Assembly (NCBI GenBank): GCA_030656555.1
Contig: JAUSPN010000049.1
Location: 1-64,000 of the forward strand
Direction of reading: 5' to 3'
Length of the DNA stretch: 64,000 nucleotides
From: Candidatus Desulfaltia sp.
GTDB taxonomy: Bacteria > Desulfobacterota > Desulfobacteria > Desulfobacterales > ETH-SRB1
The notes under the pieces were generated by a model. The model did no database searches and had not been told where the DNA came from. It saw only the letters and a program-made list of their open reading frames with translations. How positions within the stretch are numbered: position 1 is the first letter of the stretch; each line of letters opens with the position of its first letter. The position numbers and the translations under genes are program-made. Positions 50,537-59,773 of the stretch are shown piece after piece.

Positions 50537-51079
50537 ATGACGGATCTTATGGAGGTCATAAAGGAAAGAAGAAGCATTCGCAAGTACGAGGAAAAAGATA
50601 TCTCTGAAGAGCTTGTAAACAGGGTTCTTGATGCTGTCAGGTGGACGCCGTCGTGGGTCAATACACAGAACTGGGAGATTGTCGTTGTAAAAGACAGGAC
50701 AATAAAGGAAAGGCTCCAGTCCACGCTTCCCAAGGGAAATCCTGCCGCAAAGTCCTTTGTGACGGCACCGGTGGTTCTTGCCGTTTGCGGCAGGCTTGGC
50801 AAGTCAGGATATTATAAAGACAAAGTTTCAACAAAATTCGGAGACTGGTATATGTTTGATCTTGGGCTTGCCACACAGAATCTTTGTCTTATGGCCCATC
50901 ATCTTGGCCTTGGAACAGTGATAGTCGGCCTGTTTGATCATGACAGGGCCAAAGAAATATTAAATGTACCGGCAGGCTATGAACTGGTTGTCCTTATACC
51001 GATGGGATATCCAGCCATAACGCCATTGGCTCCAAAACGAAAGGAGATAAAAGAGTTTACGCATTATAATATGTTTTGA
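50537..51079 (+). CDS. Nitroreductase family FMN protein
   Basis: A 180-residue nitroreductase-fold flavoprotein. The N-terminal VIKERRSIRKYEEKDI binds FMN phosphate through Arg residues, and WTPSWVNTQNWEIVVV and LGLGTVIVGLFDH are typical. It reduces nitro or quinone compounds with NAD(P)H, or serves a specialised role; the substrate is unknown. A GGGGGGATT ribosome site precedes the ATG. It converges with the FmdE-family gene. Confidence 0.88.
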   Translation: MTDLMEVIKERRSIRKYEEKDISEELVNRVLDAVRWTPSWVNTQNWEIVVVKDRTIKERLQSTLPKGNPAAKSFVTAPVVLAVCGRLGKSGYYKDKVSTKFGDWYMFDLGLATQNLCLMAHHLGLGTVIVGLFDHDRAKEILNVPAGYELVVLIPMGYPAITPLAPKRKEIKEFTHYNMF

Positions 51080-51083
51080 GTAT

Positions 51084-51734
51084 CTATTCAGCCGCCGATT
51101 TACGCTGATCAGTACTGATTTTTTTTGAGCACGGAATACATAGAAGATTACCGTTGTCAGCGCAGACCATTTTCGTTGACATCGTCATTTCTCCGCACGT
51201 GCTACAGGCTTCGGAACGCGCCAGGGGCGCATAGGGGGGCATTGAAAATTCCACTTTCTCCGTTGAGAAAACTTCGTCAAAGGGCCTTGAAAGAAGATCT
51301 TCCGACTTTAAATGTTTATGATGCCATCTTTCTCTAGTTGTTTCAGAGCCCTCGGAAATAGCGGCATCCAGTCTGGCAAACTCCTCTTTATCTTTGCCCT
51401 TGTATGTGTAATGTTGTTTTCGGGAAAAGCGATAAGCCGTCTTGCTTGCCCGGTTCAGAATCGTGTACGCGTTTTTACCGTAATCTTTTATAATAAGGTT
51501 GCCTTTGCCTGCTGTTGTGCCGAGGAGTACCTGGAACGGATCAACAGCACATGAATCGTTTTCGCAAACAGCTACCACCTCTTCATCTCTTGATCGTTTA
51601 AGGGTAAGAATTTTTATGGCTTGTCTGGCAACCAGATAACCGTAAACAAGGCCGGGACATTGGTGCCCGTGAAAGGCTATGCATTTTTTAAGATCTTCCG
51701 GTATAGTTGTTGAAATATTTTCTATTTTTTCCAT
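51084..51734 (-). CDS. FmdE-family protein with C-terminal zinc finger
   Basis: A 216-residue member of the formylmethanofuran dehydrogenase subunit E family (PF02663). The hallmark FHGHQCPGLVYGY and CENDSCAVDPFQVLLGTT are present. The C-terminus has a C-x2-C ... C-x2-C ribbon (ACSTCGE, LCIPCSKK), as in fused FmdE/TraR-like proteins. These proteins are common in sulfate reducers and methanogens. A role with molybdenum or tungsten enzymes is supposed, not proven. No fmd/fwd genes are nearby. Confidence 0.85.
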   Translation of the reverse strand: MEKIENISTTIPEDLKKCIAFHGHQCPGLVYGYLVARQAIKILTLKRSRDEEVVAVCENDSCAVDPFQVLLGTTAGKGNLIIKDYGKNAYTILNRASKTAYRFSRKQHYTYKGKDKEEFARLDAAISEGSETTRERWHHKHLKSEDLLSRPFDEVFSTEKVEFSMPPYAPLARSEACSTCGEMTMSTKMVCADNGNLLCIPCSKKISTDQRKSAAE

Positions 51735-51827
51735 TGTATGATTTTTCCTTAAAAATGTTTTACAGCGTGAATTACATTACCATATTAAAAAAACTGTCGA
51801 TATCAACGTCAGCAGGTATTATGTTTT

Positions 51828-52568
51828 ATGTTAAGTGAAGTTACAAACACTATTTCTTCGTTATGGGTGATTTTTTCTTTTTCCTTTCTTGTGGCATTGA
51901 CCGGAGCCATGGCCCCGGGTCCGCTGCTTACATATACTATCATCAAGTCTGTACAATCCGGCAGGCGAGGCTACCTGATGGGTTTATGGATTATAACAGG
52001 TCATGCCATACTTGAAATGGCAATTATTATATTTCTGCTTTTTGGCTTCTCCTTTGTCCTGCAAAACACTATCGTTGTCAGAACCATAGGGGTCGCTGGA
52101 GGAGCTTTACTTGTCTATTTCGGATTATCCATTATTCGAAATGTACACAGGGGCAATATCTCGACATCTTTTTTAAACCCAGTCAATAAAACAGATCACG
52201 AACCGCAAAAAAAAGCTTACTCCTCTGCAAAAGCCAACAAAGGTCTTGATAATCCAATAGTCGGCGGCCTGATAGTTTCCATGTCAAATCCCTACTGGTG
52301 GGTCTGGTGGGCCACCATAGGATTTGCCTTTATGATACAGTTTGACATTTCTTTCAGGCAGTGGCCAAAGCTGCTGGCATTTTTTGCGGGGCATGAAGCC
52401 GGAGATCTTATCTGCTACCTGTTTGTTTCGATTTTGTCCTGTTTCGGCCTGCGATATTTAAACAAAAAGATCTATTATGGAATTCTTGTATGCTGCGGAA
52501 TTTTTATGGTCCTGTTCGGCATATACATGGGTATTTCCCCATTTTACCATCCCCAGGTAAGATATTGA
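51828..52568 (+). CDS. LysE/RhtB-family amino acid exporter
   Basis: A 246-residue inner-membrane protein with six predicted helices. It has the LysE signature MAPGPLLTYTIIKSVQSGRRG in the first loop and SMSNPYWWVWWATIG later. A ~45-residue cytoplasmic insert lies near residues 104-148. The exported substrate is unknown; relatives export basic or neutral amino acids. The 3' end overlaps the convergent NfnB gene by 25 bases. Confidence 0.87.
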   Translation: MLSEVTNTISSLWVIFSFSFLVALTGAMAPGPLLTYTIIKSVQSGRRGYLMGLWIITGHAILEMAIIIFLLFGFSFVLQNTIVVRTIGVAGGALLVYFGLSIIRNVHRGNISTSFLNPVNKTDHEPQKKAYSSAKANKGLDNPIVGGLIVSMSNPYWWVWWATIGFAFMIQFDISFRQWPKLLAFFAGHEAGDLICYLFVSILSCFGLRYLNKKIYYGILVCCGIFMVLFGIYMGISPFYHPQVRY

Positions 52569-53950
52569 TGCATTGAATCAGCGGCTTTTCTGCCGGCGCC
52601 CATTGCTAAAATTACCGTTGCCTGTCCGGTTACAATATCACCTCCGGCCCAAACCCCTTTTTTGCTGGTTTTACCGGTTTCCGGATCAGCTACAATATAT
52701 CCCCACTTAGTTAACTTCAGCCCTTTGGTGGACTTTGTAAGCAGAGGATTGGCCCCTGAGCCCACAGCAATGACCGCCAGATCACAGTCCATTGTAACCT
52801 CGGAACCTTTTATGGGGACAGGTCTGCGCCGTCCTGAATCATCGGGTTCGCCTAATTCCATTTTGAGACATTCCATGCCGGTAAGATGTCCCTGCTCATT
52901 GCCTAAAAAACGCACAGGATTTGTAAGCAGAAGAAAATCAATACCTTCTTCCTCTGCATGGTGAGTTTCCGCCGCTCTTGCAGGCATCTCTGTTCTTGAT
53001 CGGCGATAGACAATGCGGACGGTTTCTGCTCCAAGACGCATTGCTGTGCGGGCGGAATCCATTGCAACATTTCCTGCGCCAAACACAGCCACATTTTTCC
53101 CCCTGACAATCGGCGTGTCATATTCCGGGAAAAGATAGGCTTTCATAAGATTGGATCGTGTAAGATACTCGTTTGCCGAATATACTCCGGAAAGATTCAT
53201 GCCCGGGATTTTGATAAATGTCGGCAGACCTGCTCCAACACCGATAAAAACAGCATTAAACCCGTCTTTTTCGAAGAGTTCGTCTATTGAGCGGATGTTG
53301 CCGATAACAGAATCAAGTTTGATCTCGACTCCCTGGTTTTTCAGGAAATCTATTTCCGCCTCAACGATGGCCTTTGGAAGACGAAATTCAGGAATTCCGT
53401 AAAAAAGAACGCCTCCCGGTTTGTGAAGAGCTTCAAATATGGTGACTTCATGTCCAAGCCTTATCAAATCCCCAGCAACGGTCAGGCCGGATGGTCCGCT
53501 GCCGATTACGGCAACTTTTTTGCCTGTAGGGGCGGGTTTTTCAGGTAGATCAACCAGATTATTAACACGCTCATAATCAGCACAAAATCGCTCCAGATTT
53601 CCTATTGCAACCGGTTCACCCTTTTTGGCTAAAATGCATTTACATTCGCACTGGATCTCCTGCGGACAAACACGACCCGTAACAGCAGGCAGGGCGTTTG
53701 TTTCTTTAACCATTCTGGCAGCCGCGGCAAATTCTTCCTTTGCAATAAGTGATATGAATCCCGGAATTTTCACCTGAACAGGACAACCCATCATACAGCC
53801 CGGTTTTTTGCAGTTAAGGCAGCGTTTTGCCTCTTTAACAGCCGTATCAGGAGAGTAACCATAAGGCACTTCTTCAAAATTTCTTGCTCTTAGTTCAGGC
53901 AGTTGCTCCGGCATGGGCTGGCGGGGACAGCTTTTTTTCTTTTTTTCCAT
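52544..53950 (-). CDS. NfnB / GltD-type NAD(P)-binding flavoprotein
   Basis: A 468-residue protein of the glutamate synthase small subunit family, annotated gltA/NfnB in anaerobes. N-terminal iron-sulfur Cys are in CLNCKKPGCMMGCPVQ and CECKCILAKKG. FAD-binding GSGPSGLTVAGDL and NAD(P)-binding FGAGNVAMDSARTAMRLG follow. In NfnAB this subunit holds the bifurcating FAD and binds NADPH. It is encoded directly downstream of an NfnA-like gene in a five-gene operon with NuoEF-like genes. Confidence 0.88.
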   Translation of the reverse strand: MEKKKKSCPRQPMPEQLPELRARNFEEVPYGYSPDTAVKEAKRCLNCKKPGCMMGCPVQVKIPGFISLIAKEEFAAAARMVKETNALPAVTGRVCPQEIQCECKCILAKKGEPVAIGNLERFCADYERVNNLVDLPEKPAPTGKKVAVIGSGPSGLTVAGDLIRLGHEVTIFEALHKPGGVLFYGIPEFRLPKAIVEAEIDFLKNQGVEIKLDSVIGNIRSIDELFEKDGFNAVFIGVGAGLPTFIKIPGMNLSGVYSANEYLTRSNLMKAYLFPEYDTPIVRGKNVAVFGAGNVAMDSARTAMRLGAETVRIVYRRSRTEMPARAAETHHAEEEGIDFLLLTNPVRFLGNEQGHLTGMECLKMELGEPDDSGRRRPVPIKGSEVTMDCDLAVIAVGSGANPLLTKSTKGLKLTKWGYIVADPETGKTSKKGVWAGGDIVTGQATVILAMGAGRKAADSMHQYLTWGW

Positions 53951-54001
53951 ATGGTTTCTCTTTTAATTTTTTCTTTAAATCAACAGCACTTCTGTTTTCT
54001 A

Positions 54002-54850
54002 TCAATTAGCAATGCAATTTAACCCTCTGGCCTGGTCGTAAAACTGATAAGCCATTGCTTCATTTTTCACATAAATCGACTTTCTTTTAAATATCTCTTC
54101 CCAGTCAACCTGATGTCCGTCAAATTCAGGGCCGTCAACACAGGCAAATCTGGTTTCTCCCCCAACCGTCACGCGGCAGCATCCACACATGCCTGTGCCA
54201 TCCACCATAATCGGATTTAAGGCAACAAGGGTTTTGATGTTATATTGTCTTGTAATATTAGAACAGTTCATCATCATGAAAGTGCAGCCCACAAAATAGC
54301 TTCTGTCGAATGTTTCACCATTTTGCAGCAGTTTTGTGAGAATATCCGGGACCATACCCTTTGATCCCCTGGAACCATCGGCGGTACCGACAAGCACTTT
54401 ATCAGAAACCTCTTTTAGTTGTTCTTCCAGATAGACGAGATAAGCGCTTCGAGCCTCTATGATTGTTGTAACTGTGTTGCCCGCTTTTTTCATAGCCCGT
54501 GCAATAGGATAGACAGCCCCGATACCATAGCATCCTCCCCCGCAGACAACGGAGCCGAATTTGTCAATAAGGGTCGGCTTGCCAAGGGGCCCTGCAACGC
54601 TGTACAAGGCGCCGCCGCTCTTAATGCGGGCCATCTTGGCGGTCGATATGCCCACTTCAAGGAAAAATATCGTTATTGTGCCTTTTTCAACATTCCAGTC
54701 CGATATGGTAAAAGGCACCCTTTCCCCTGTTTCATCCGGCATAATAAGGACGAACTGGCCCGGCCTTGCTTTTTCCGCAATAGCCGGCACCTCAATTTCT
54801 ATAATATGTACGTTAGGTGCTATCTCATCTCTACGGACTACCTTGTACAT
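54002..54850 (-). CDS. NfnA / SudB-type ferredoxin-NAD(P) reductase subunit
   Basis: A 282-residue FAD/NAD-binding oxidoreductase of the dihydroorotate dehydrogenase electron-transfer (PyrK-like) family. FAD contacts lie in GERVPFTISDW, NAD-binding in VVCGGGCYGIGAVYP, and the C-terminal [2Fe-2S] cluster in GMCGCCRVTVGGETRFACVD. The ATG at 54850 has GGAGGACAAG upstream and is preferred to 54892. It overlaps the NuoG/Fdh-like gene by 20 bases. It would bind NADH and pass electrons to NfnB. Confidence 0.88.
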   Translation of the reverse strand: MYKVVRRDEIAPNVHIIEIEVPAIAEKARPGQFVLIMPDETGERVPFTISDWNVEKGTITIFFLEVGISTAKMARIKSGGALYSVAGPLGKPTLIDKFGSVVCGGGCYGIGAVYPIARAMKKAGNTVTTIIEARSAYLVYLEEQLKEVSDKVLVGTADGSRGSKGMVPDILTKLLQNGETFDRSYFVGCTFMMMNCSNITRQYNIKTLVALNPIMVDGTGMCGCCRVTVGGETRFACVDGPEFDGHQVDWEEIFKRKSIYVKNEAMAYQFYDQARGLNCIAN

Positions 54851-57212
54851 CTTGTCCTCCAAAAATCTTGTCATGCAAAATCTTAAGGTCAAAGACCTTT
54901 TCGGTTAAATCAACGCCCCTGTAATGCCAAAGCGGTTTTTTCTGCAACATACTTCTCTTTGACGGAGATGTTTTCTCAACAGATGTCAGTGTAAACTTTT
55001 TCTTTAATTTTAAATCCCGGATGCCATGTCCGGAAATCAAAGGATTAACCCTGCATATTTCATCAAACACTTCCGAAGCACTTGAAAACTCAAAGCCTTT
55101 AACATTCATCTTTTCAGCTATCTTACAGATTATTTTCCAGTCAGGCATAGACATTCCAGCAGGGTTTGTTCCGGCTTGCAGGGTCTGGACTCTTTGTTCA
55201 AGAGAAGTAATGGTGCCGTCTTCTTCTGTAAAGGCAGCGGCAGGAAATACAATGTCGGCTGTTTCAAAAAGCGGCGAAGGATATATGTCATGAAGCACTA
55301 AAAAATCAAGCCGTTCAAGAGATATTTCCCGCGGAATTTCTCCGCCGGTAACATACAGAGCCTTTATAGAACCTTCGACAGCAGCATTAAGGATGGCAGG
55401 ATAATTTAATCCAGGTTTCTTCGGCAACTTGGCAGACCAGCTGTTTTCAAATGCGGACAAACTGCCTTTATCTGCAATATTCTGATAACCGGGAAGAAAA
55501 TCAGGCAAGGCTCCCATATCAGCGACCCCCTGGCTGTTTGCTCCATCCATAAGCGGAACAAAACCCGCAGGGCTGCCGGCAAGAAGAAGTATGTTAAAAA
55601 GCATGCCTATAATCTGCTTCGGGTCATCACATTCTAATGTTTTTGGTCCATACAGTATAGAACCCCTGCCTGATGAAAGTATAGTGGATGTCAGTTTTTC
55701 AATCAGATTCTGAGAAATGCCGCAAGTACCGGCAATTATTTGAAGGTCAATTTTTTTGAGAGAGCTTTCCAATTTGTCAAAATCATCGCATTGACCGGTT
55801 ACAAATTTGCTGTCAAAGCCTTCCTTTTCAACAATTGTTTTTAATATGCCGCAAAGCAGCGGGAAATAACCGGACGGCTCAACAGAAATACAGGAGTCAA
55901 ACAGTCTGGAGTTAATATTTTGTTCAGAACCTATTAATGAAACAAAAGCTCCACGCTTTTTTGCCTGGTTAATCTTAACCGTCAGTACCGGATGTGAGGC
56001 AGCAATATCGCCGCCCACGACAATTATCCATCCGGATTTTGCAATATCAATAATTGTTTCTGCGCCCATGTTTGAGTGCTTAATCCGGGATTGAATGACC
56101 GGGCCTGAAAAAAACGAAGATGTATCAATATTGTTTGTTCCAACACAGACACGGGCAAATTTCTGTAGAAGATAGGCTGCTTCATTTGTAAGGAAAGGGG
56201 ATGCTAAAAAGGCTGTTTCCTCTGGAATATATTTGCCGAGCTTTGCGGCCGCCAGTTCAGTTGCTTCATCCCATGTTGCAGGGACAAGCCTGCTGTTTCG
56301 TCTAATAAGGGGGTATTTCAGCCGGCTTGCCCCGTTAACAAGAGCGGGAATGGCAAATCGACCCCTGACACAAGCCTGTCCCTGATTGGCCGGCCCTTCT
56401 GCATCGGGACGGACAGCCATAATTTTGTCCCATTTTGTTTCCAGTTTTAAACTGCATCCAACAGAGCATAAGGCACATGTTGTAGTTGTCACTTTGTCAG
56501 GAATGCCATGCCATTTGCTTCCCCTGGCGGAAAGCGCGCCGGTTGGGCAGGCATCAACACAGGCTCCGCAGAACTGGCATCCGCCGTCAAGATGTGATTT
56601 GTTAAATGCCGTACCTACTTTTGTATCATGTCCCCGCTTTGTTAAGGAAATAGCCCCAACCCCTCTTATCTCCTGGCAAACCCTTACGCATCGTCCGCAA
56701 AGAATGCAAAGATTATAATCACGATCAAAAAAGGGATCTTCTCTTTCAAGGGGAAGGTTTTTGTATGTAAAAGGGAATCGAATTTCTTTGATTCCAAGAT
56801 ATTCCGTTGCCTGTTTGAGCTCACACCTGCCCTTGTTGGGACAAAAAGCACACCCTGTTACACGTCCACTTTTTGTGGGACATATATTATAATTGCCGCA
56901 CAGATCTTTTTGATCGCAGATAATACATGAATTCGGATGTTCTGAAAGGATGAGTTCCAACACGTTTTTTCGTAACTCATTAAGTTCAAGATCGTTTGTG
57001 GTGATTTTCATTCCTTTGGCAGCAGGAGTTGTGCAGGCAGGGGGAAATCCCCGCATATTTTCTATTTTAACGAGACACAGCCGGCAAGCTCCAAAGGGCA
57101 GCAGACCGGAATAGGTGCATAAAGTAGGTATATAGATCCCGTTAGCCGCCGCAACTTCAAGAACCGTGGCTCCTTCTTTGAAGTCAACCTCTTTTCCATC
57201 GATAGTTAACAT
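54831..57212 (-). CDS. NuoG / formate-dehydrogenase-like molybdopterin-fold iron-sulfur protein
   Basis: A 793-residue protein. Its order is: N-terminal [2Fe-2S] ferredoxin domain (CTYSGLLPFGACRLC), the NuoG-type HxxxCxxC cluster (HPNSCIICDQKDLC), two ferredoxin-type [4Fe-4S] sites (CILCGRCVRVC, CQFCGACVDACP), the oxidoreductase 4Fe-4S domain (CALCSVGC) and a molybdopterin-fold region. Where formate dehydrogenases have Sec or Cys after TNNID, this has DTSSFFSGP, so formate oxidation is unlikely. The C-terminal MoCo-binding domain is shortened or absent. It is probably a wiring subunit. ATG 57212 has better SD spacing than 57221. Confidence 0.8.
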   Translation of the reverse strand: MLTIDGKEVDFKEGATVLEVAAANGIYIPTLCTYSGLLPFGACRLCLVKIENMRGFPPACTTPAAKGMKITTNDLELNELRKNVLELILSEHPNSCIICDQKDLCGNYNICPTKSGRVTGCAFCPNKGRCELKQATEYLGIKEIRFPFTYKNLPLEREDPFFDRDYNLCILCGRCVRVCQEIRGVGAISLTKRGHDTKVGTAFNKSHLDGGCQFCGACVDACPTGALSARGSKWHGIPDKVTTTTCALCSVGCSLKLETKWDKIMAVRPDAEGPANQGQACVRGRFAIPALVNGASRLKYPLIRRNSRLVPATWDEATELAAAKLGKYIPEETAFLASPFLTNEAAYLLQKFARVCVGTNNIDTSSFFSGPVIQSRIKHSNMGAETIIDIAKSGWIIVVGGDIAASHPVLTVKINQAKKRGAFVSLIGSEQNINSRLFDSCISVEPSGYFPLLCGILKTIVEKEGFDSKFVTGQCDDFDKLESSLKKIDLQIIAGTCGISQNLIEKLTSTILSSGRGSILYGPKTLECDDPKQIIGMLFNILLLAGSPAGFVPLMDGANSQGVADMGALPDFLPGYQNIADKGSLSAFENSWSAKLPKKPGLNYPAILNAAVEGSIKALYVTGGEIPREISLERLDFLVLHDIYPSPLFETADIVFPAAAFTEEDGTITSLEQRVQTLQAGTNPAGMSMPDWKIICKIAEKMNVKGFEFSSASEVFDEICRVNPLISGHGIRDLKLKKKFTLTSVEKTSPSKRSMLQKKPLWHYRGVDLTEKVFDLKILHDKIFGGQDVQGSP

Positions 57213-57227
57213 CGATATCATCCTTTT

Positions 57228-59099
57228 TTATATTAAAAAACCGGTTGTTTTTTCAACCGCCCCATATTTAGAAGGGCACACCTGATAACAGATCCCGCAC
57301 TTAACACATATGGATTCGTTGATGATATGCAGATTTTTCTTTTTACCGGTTATCGCATCTGCGGGACATTTTTTTCGGCAGAGGCCGCAGCCCGCACATT
57401 TTTCTTCGGAAATAGCGTATTTTATCAAGTCTTTGCAAACCAGGGCAGGACAACTTTTATCAATTATGTGAGCTTCATATTCGCTGCGGAAGTAACGCAG
57501 CGTTGATAAAACAGAATTAGGCGCTGTCTGGCCCAGGCCGCATAAAGAAGCATTTTTAATTGTTTCAGCCAGACTGCTTAATTTATCTATGTCGGCTATT
57601 TCTCCTTTGCCGGATTTAATTCTTTTCAGGATGTCGAGCATTACCTTTGTGCCTATCCGGCACGGGGAGCATTTTCCGCATGATTCAGCCTGGATAAAAG
57701 AAAGAAAATAACTGGCAATATCAACCACGCAAGTCTCTTCATCCAGAACGATAATGCCGCCTGACCCCATAATGGAGCCTGCTGACATTAAAGATTCATA
57801 ATCAACTGGCAATGATGAGAGCTCGGCAGGAATACAGCCTCCGGAAGGTCCGCCGGTTTGAACAGCCTTGAATTTCTTGTCGTCTGCAATCCCTCCGCCT
57901 ATATCAAAGATGATTTTTTTAAGAGGGGTACCCAGAGGAACTTCAATTAATCCAGTTTGTTTTACCTTGCCCACCAGGGAGAATGTTTTGGTTCCTTTGG
58001 AAGATTCTGAACCAAAACCCGCAAACCACTCGCCGCCTTTGCGCATTATCGTAGCAAGAGTTCCAAGAGTTTCTACATTATTAATAATGGTCGGTTTTCC
58101 CCAAACGCCGGAAATGGCAGGAAAAGGCGGCCGCGGCATGGGCATGCCCCTTTTCCCCATGACGGAAGCGATAAGGGCTGTTTCCTCGCCACATACAAAA
58201 GCGCCTGCCCCTTGTTTTATCTTTATATCAAAACTGAAATCGCTTCCTAAAATGTTATTGCCAAGCAGGTTGTAAGATTTCATTTGAGAGAGTGCATGTT
58301 CCAGCCTTTTGATAGCCAGGGGATATTCAGCCCTGATGTATATATACCCGTGGTTGGCGCCGATTGCATAAGCTCCTATAAGAAGACCTTCCAGCACTGC
58401 ATGGGGGTCGCCCTCCAAGAGAGAGCGGTTCATAAAAGCCCCTGGATCACCCTCATCAGCATTGCAAATAAGGTACTTATCGTCGCTTTGAACATTATGG
58501 CAGATTTCCCATTTTTTCCATGTAGGAAACCCGGCGCCTCCACGGCCCCTGATGCCGGAAGCTTTTATCACAGCAATAACTTCTGAGGAACTCATCTCAA
58601 GAGCCTTTTTTACACCAAGATATCCATCCCTTGCGATATAGTGATCAATTTGATCCGGATCAATAATGCCGCAGTTTCTTAGTACAAGCCTTGTTTGATG
58701 TTTAAGCATGGGATATTCAAAAAGCCCAGGTATGCCGCTTACCCGGCCATTCCCTAATGTTCCCAAAGCCAGGTCGGGTCTTGGGTCGTTATTTATGAGA
58801 TAATCCTCCAGTAGTTTCTTGATTTTCCCTGGAGTAATTTTTCCGTAACACACAGGCGGAGATCCGTTTTTCTGGATATAGATAAGAGGTTCAAGAAAGC
58901 ATGGACCTATGCAGCCGACTTCCACCAGGCTGATATTCAGGTTAAGCTCCTTTGATGTTTGTCTGATTTCTTCTGCAACCGCTTCTATTCCTGCTGCACG
59001 GCCGCATGTTGCTGCGCCTAAATATATAACAGGAGTCTTGCTGGATTGCAGAGCTTCCCATTTGGCAACCGCTTTTTCCCTGATTTCAGCAAAATCCAT
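57228..59099 (-). CDS. NuoF-like NADH dehydrogenase flavoprotein (HndC/HydB type)
   Basis: A 623-residue protein with an N-terminal thioredoxin-like [2Fe-2S] domain (Cys in ATCGRAAG and GCIGPCFLEP). The FMN/NADH core has IRGRGGAGFPTWKKW, NADEGDPGAFMNRSLLEGDPH and VCGEETALIASVMG. The N3-type cluster is ESCGKCSPCRIG, and two C-terminal [4Fe-4S] ferredoxin sites follow (CAGCGLCRKKCP, CVKCGICYQVCP). This is the extended form seen in electron-bifurcating hydrogenases and related enzymes. It is the NADH-reactive subunit of the five-gene operon. Confidence 0.92.
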   Translation of the reverse strand: MDFAEIREKAVAKWEALQSSKTPVIYLGAATCGRAAGIEAVAEEIRQTSKELNLNISLVEVGCIGPCFLEPLIYIQKNGSPPVCYGKITPGKIKKLLEDYLINNDPRPDLALGTLGNGRVSGIPGLFEYPMLKHQTRLVLRNCGIIDPDQIDHYIARDGYLGVKKALEMSSSEVIAVIKASGIRGRGGAGFPTWKKWEICHNVQSDDKYLICNADEGDPGAFMNRSLLEGDPHAVLEGLLIGAYAIGANHGYIYIRAEYPLAIKRLEHALSQMKSYNLLGNNILGSDFSFDIKIKQGAGAFVCGEETALIASVMGKRGMPMPRPPFPAISGVWGKPTIINNVETLGTLATIMRKGGEWFAGFGSESSKGTKTFSLVGKVKQTGLIEVPLGTPLKKIIFDIGGGIADDKKFKAVQTGGPSGGCIPAELSSLPVDYESLMSAGSIMGSGGIIVLDEETCVVDIASYFLSFIQAESCGKCSPCRIGTKVMLDILKRIKSGKGEIADIDKLSSLAETIKNASLCGLGQTAPNSVLSTLRYFRSEYEAHIIDKSCPALVCKDLIKYAISEEKCAGCGLCRKKCPADAITGKKKNLHIINESICVKCGICYQVCPSKYGAVEKTTGFLI

Positions 59100-59101
59100 C
59101 T

Positions 59102-59569
59102 TTACTCCTTTTCATCAGACGAACTATATTTGGAGATAATTTTTTCAACCTTTGGACCCGCGACATTCGGATATATCTTATCATCCACAACAATAACCGG
59201 AGCAAGAGCGCAACACCCCATACAGGCGACGCGTTCGAGGCTGAAAGCAGAATCCAGAGTGGTTTGACCCGGCTTAATGTTCAGAATGTTTTCTGTCCTG
59301 TCCAACAGCTGCTCGCCGCCTCTGACATGACAGGCTGTTCCAAGACAGACCTTAACCATGTGATCACCCGGCTTTGTATATCGAAACTGTGTATAAAATG
59401 TGGCTACGCCGTATATTTCATGTTCGGACATGTTCATATTCAGGGCGATCGTTGATATTGCATCTTCGGATATGAATCCGGTTTTTTCCTGAACAGCCTG
59501 GAGAATAGGTATAAGACTTCCTTTTTCGCCCCGATACGGTTTGATGATATCCTTAATCGTGTTTTTCAT
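59102..59569 (-). CDS. NuoE-like [2Fe-2S] thioredoxin-fold subunit (HndA type)
   Basis: A 155-residue protein with the NuoE-like helical N-terminus (LIPILQAVQEKTGFI) and thioredoxin-like domain. The four Cys of the [2Fe-2S] cluster are in CLGTAC and CMGCC, and EIYGVATFYTQFR is typical. It pairs with NuoF, whose start is 2 bases downstream. SD GGAGAC precedes the ATG. First gene of the operon. Confidence 0.93.
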   Translation of the reverse strand: MKNTIKDIIKPYRGEKGSLIPILQAVQEKTGFISEDAISTIALNMNMSEHEIYGVATFYTQFRYTKPGDHMVKVCLGTACHVRGGEQLLDRTENILNIKPGQTTLDSAFSLERVACMGCCALAPVIVVDDKIYPNVAGPKVEKIISKYSSSDEKE

Positions 59570-59728
59570 AATGTCTCCAAAACAGCGCTAATACAGACAG
59601 CGTCATAAAAAAGTGCGAAACTTAAAATTGTTACCTATAATTGCCAAGAAACATTATAAAATCAACTCAAAATATTGATACTTTCAACTTTTACCTGTAT
59701 AAACTTTGCAAAAAATCTAAAAAAATGC

Positions 59729-59755
59729 CATTGCGAGCGAAGCAAAGCAATCTCA
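59729..59755. repeat. Remnant of a GCGAGCGAAGC-type dispersed repeat
   Basis: ATTGCGAGCGAAGCAAAGCA lies just before adenine deaminase. This short motif is a common intergenic repeat in bacteria and would encode a false N-terminal extension (CHCERSKAIS) if the frame were taken further upstream. Confidence 0.6.
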
Positions 59756-59773
59756 TGCAAGGAGCAAAACCAA

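Noticed and set aside
54831-59569. Bifurcating [FeFe] hydrogenase or active formate dehydrogenase
   Set aside because: No H-cluster motifs are present, and the FDH Sec/Cys position is not conserved.
59675-59773. N-terminal extension of adenine deaminase
   Set aside because: The extra residues (CHCERSKAIS) are the translation of a common dispersed repeat, and a good SD sits at the downstream ATG 59774.
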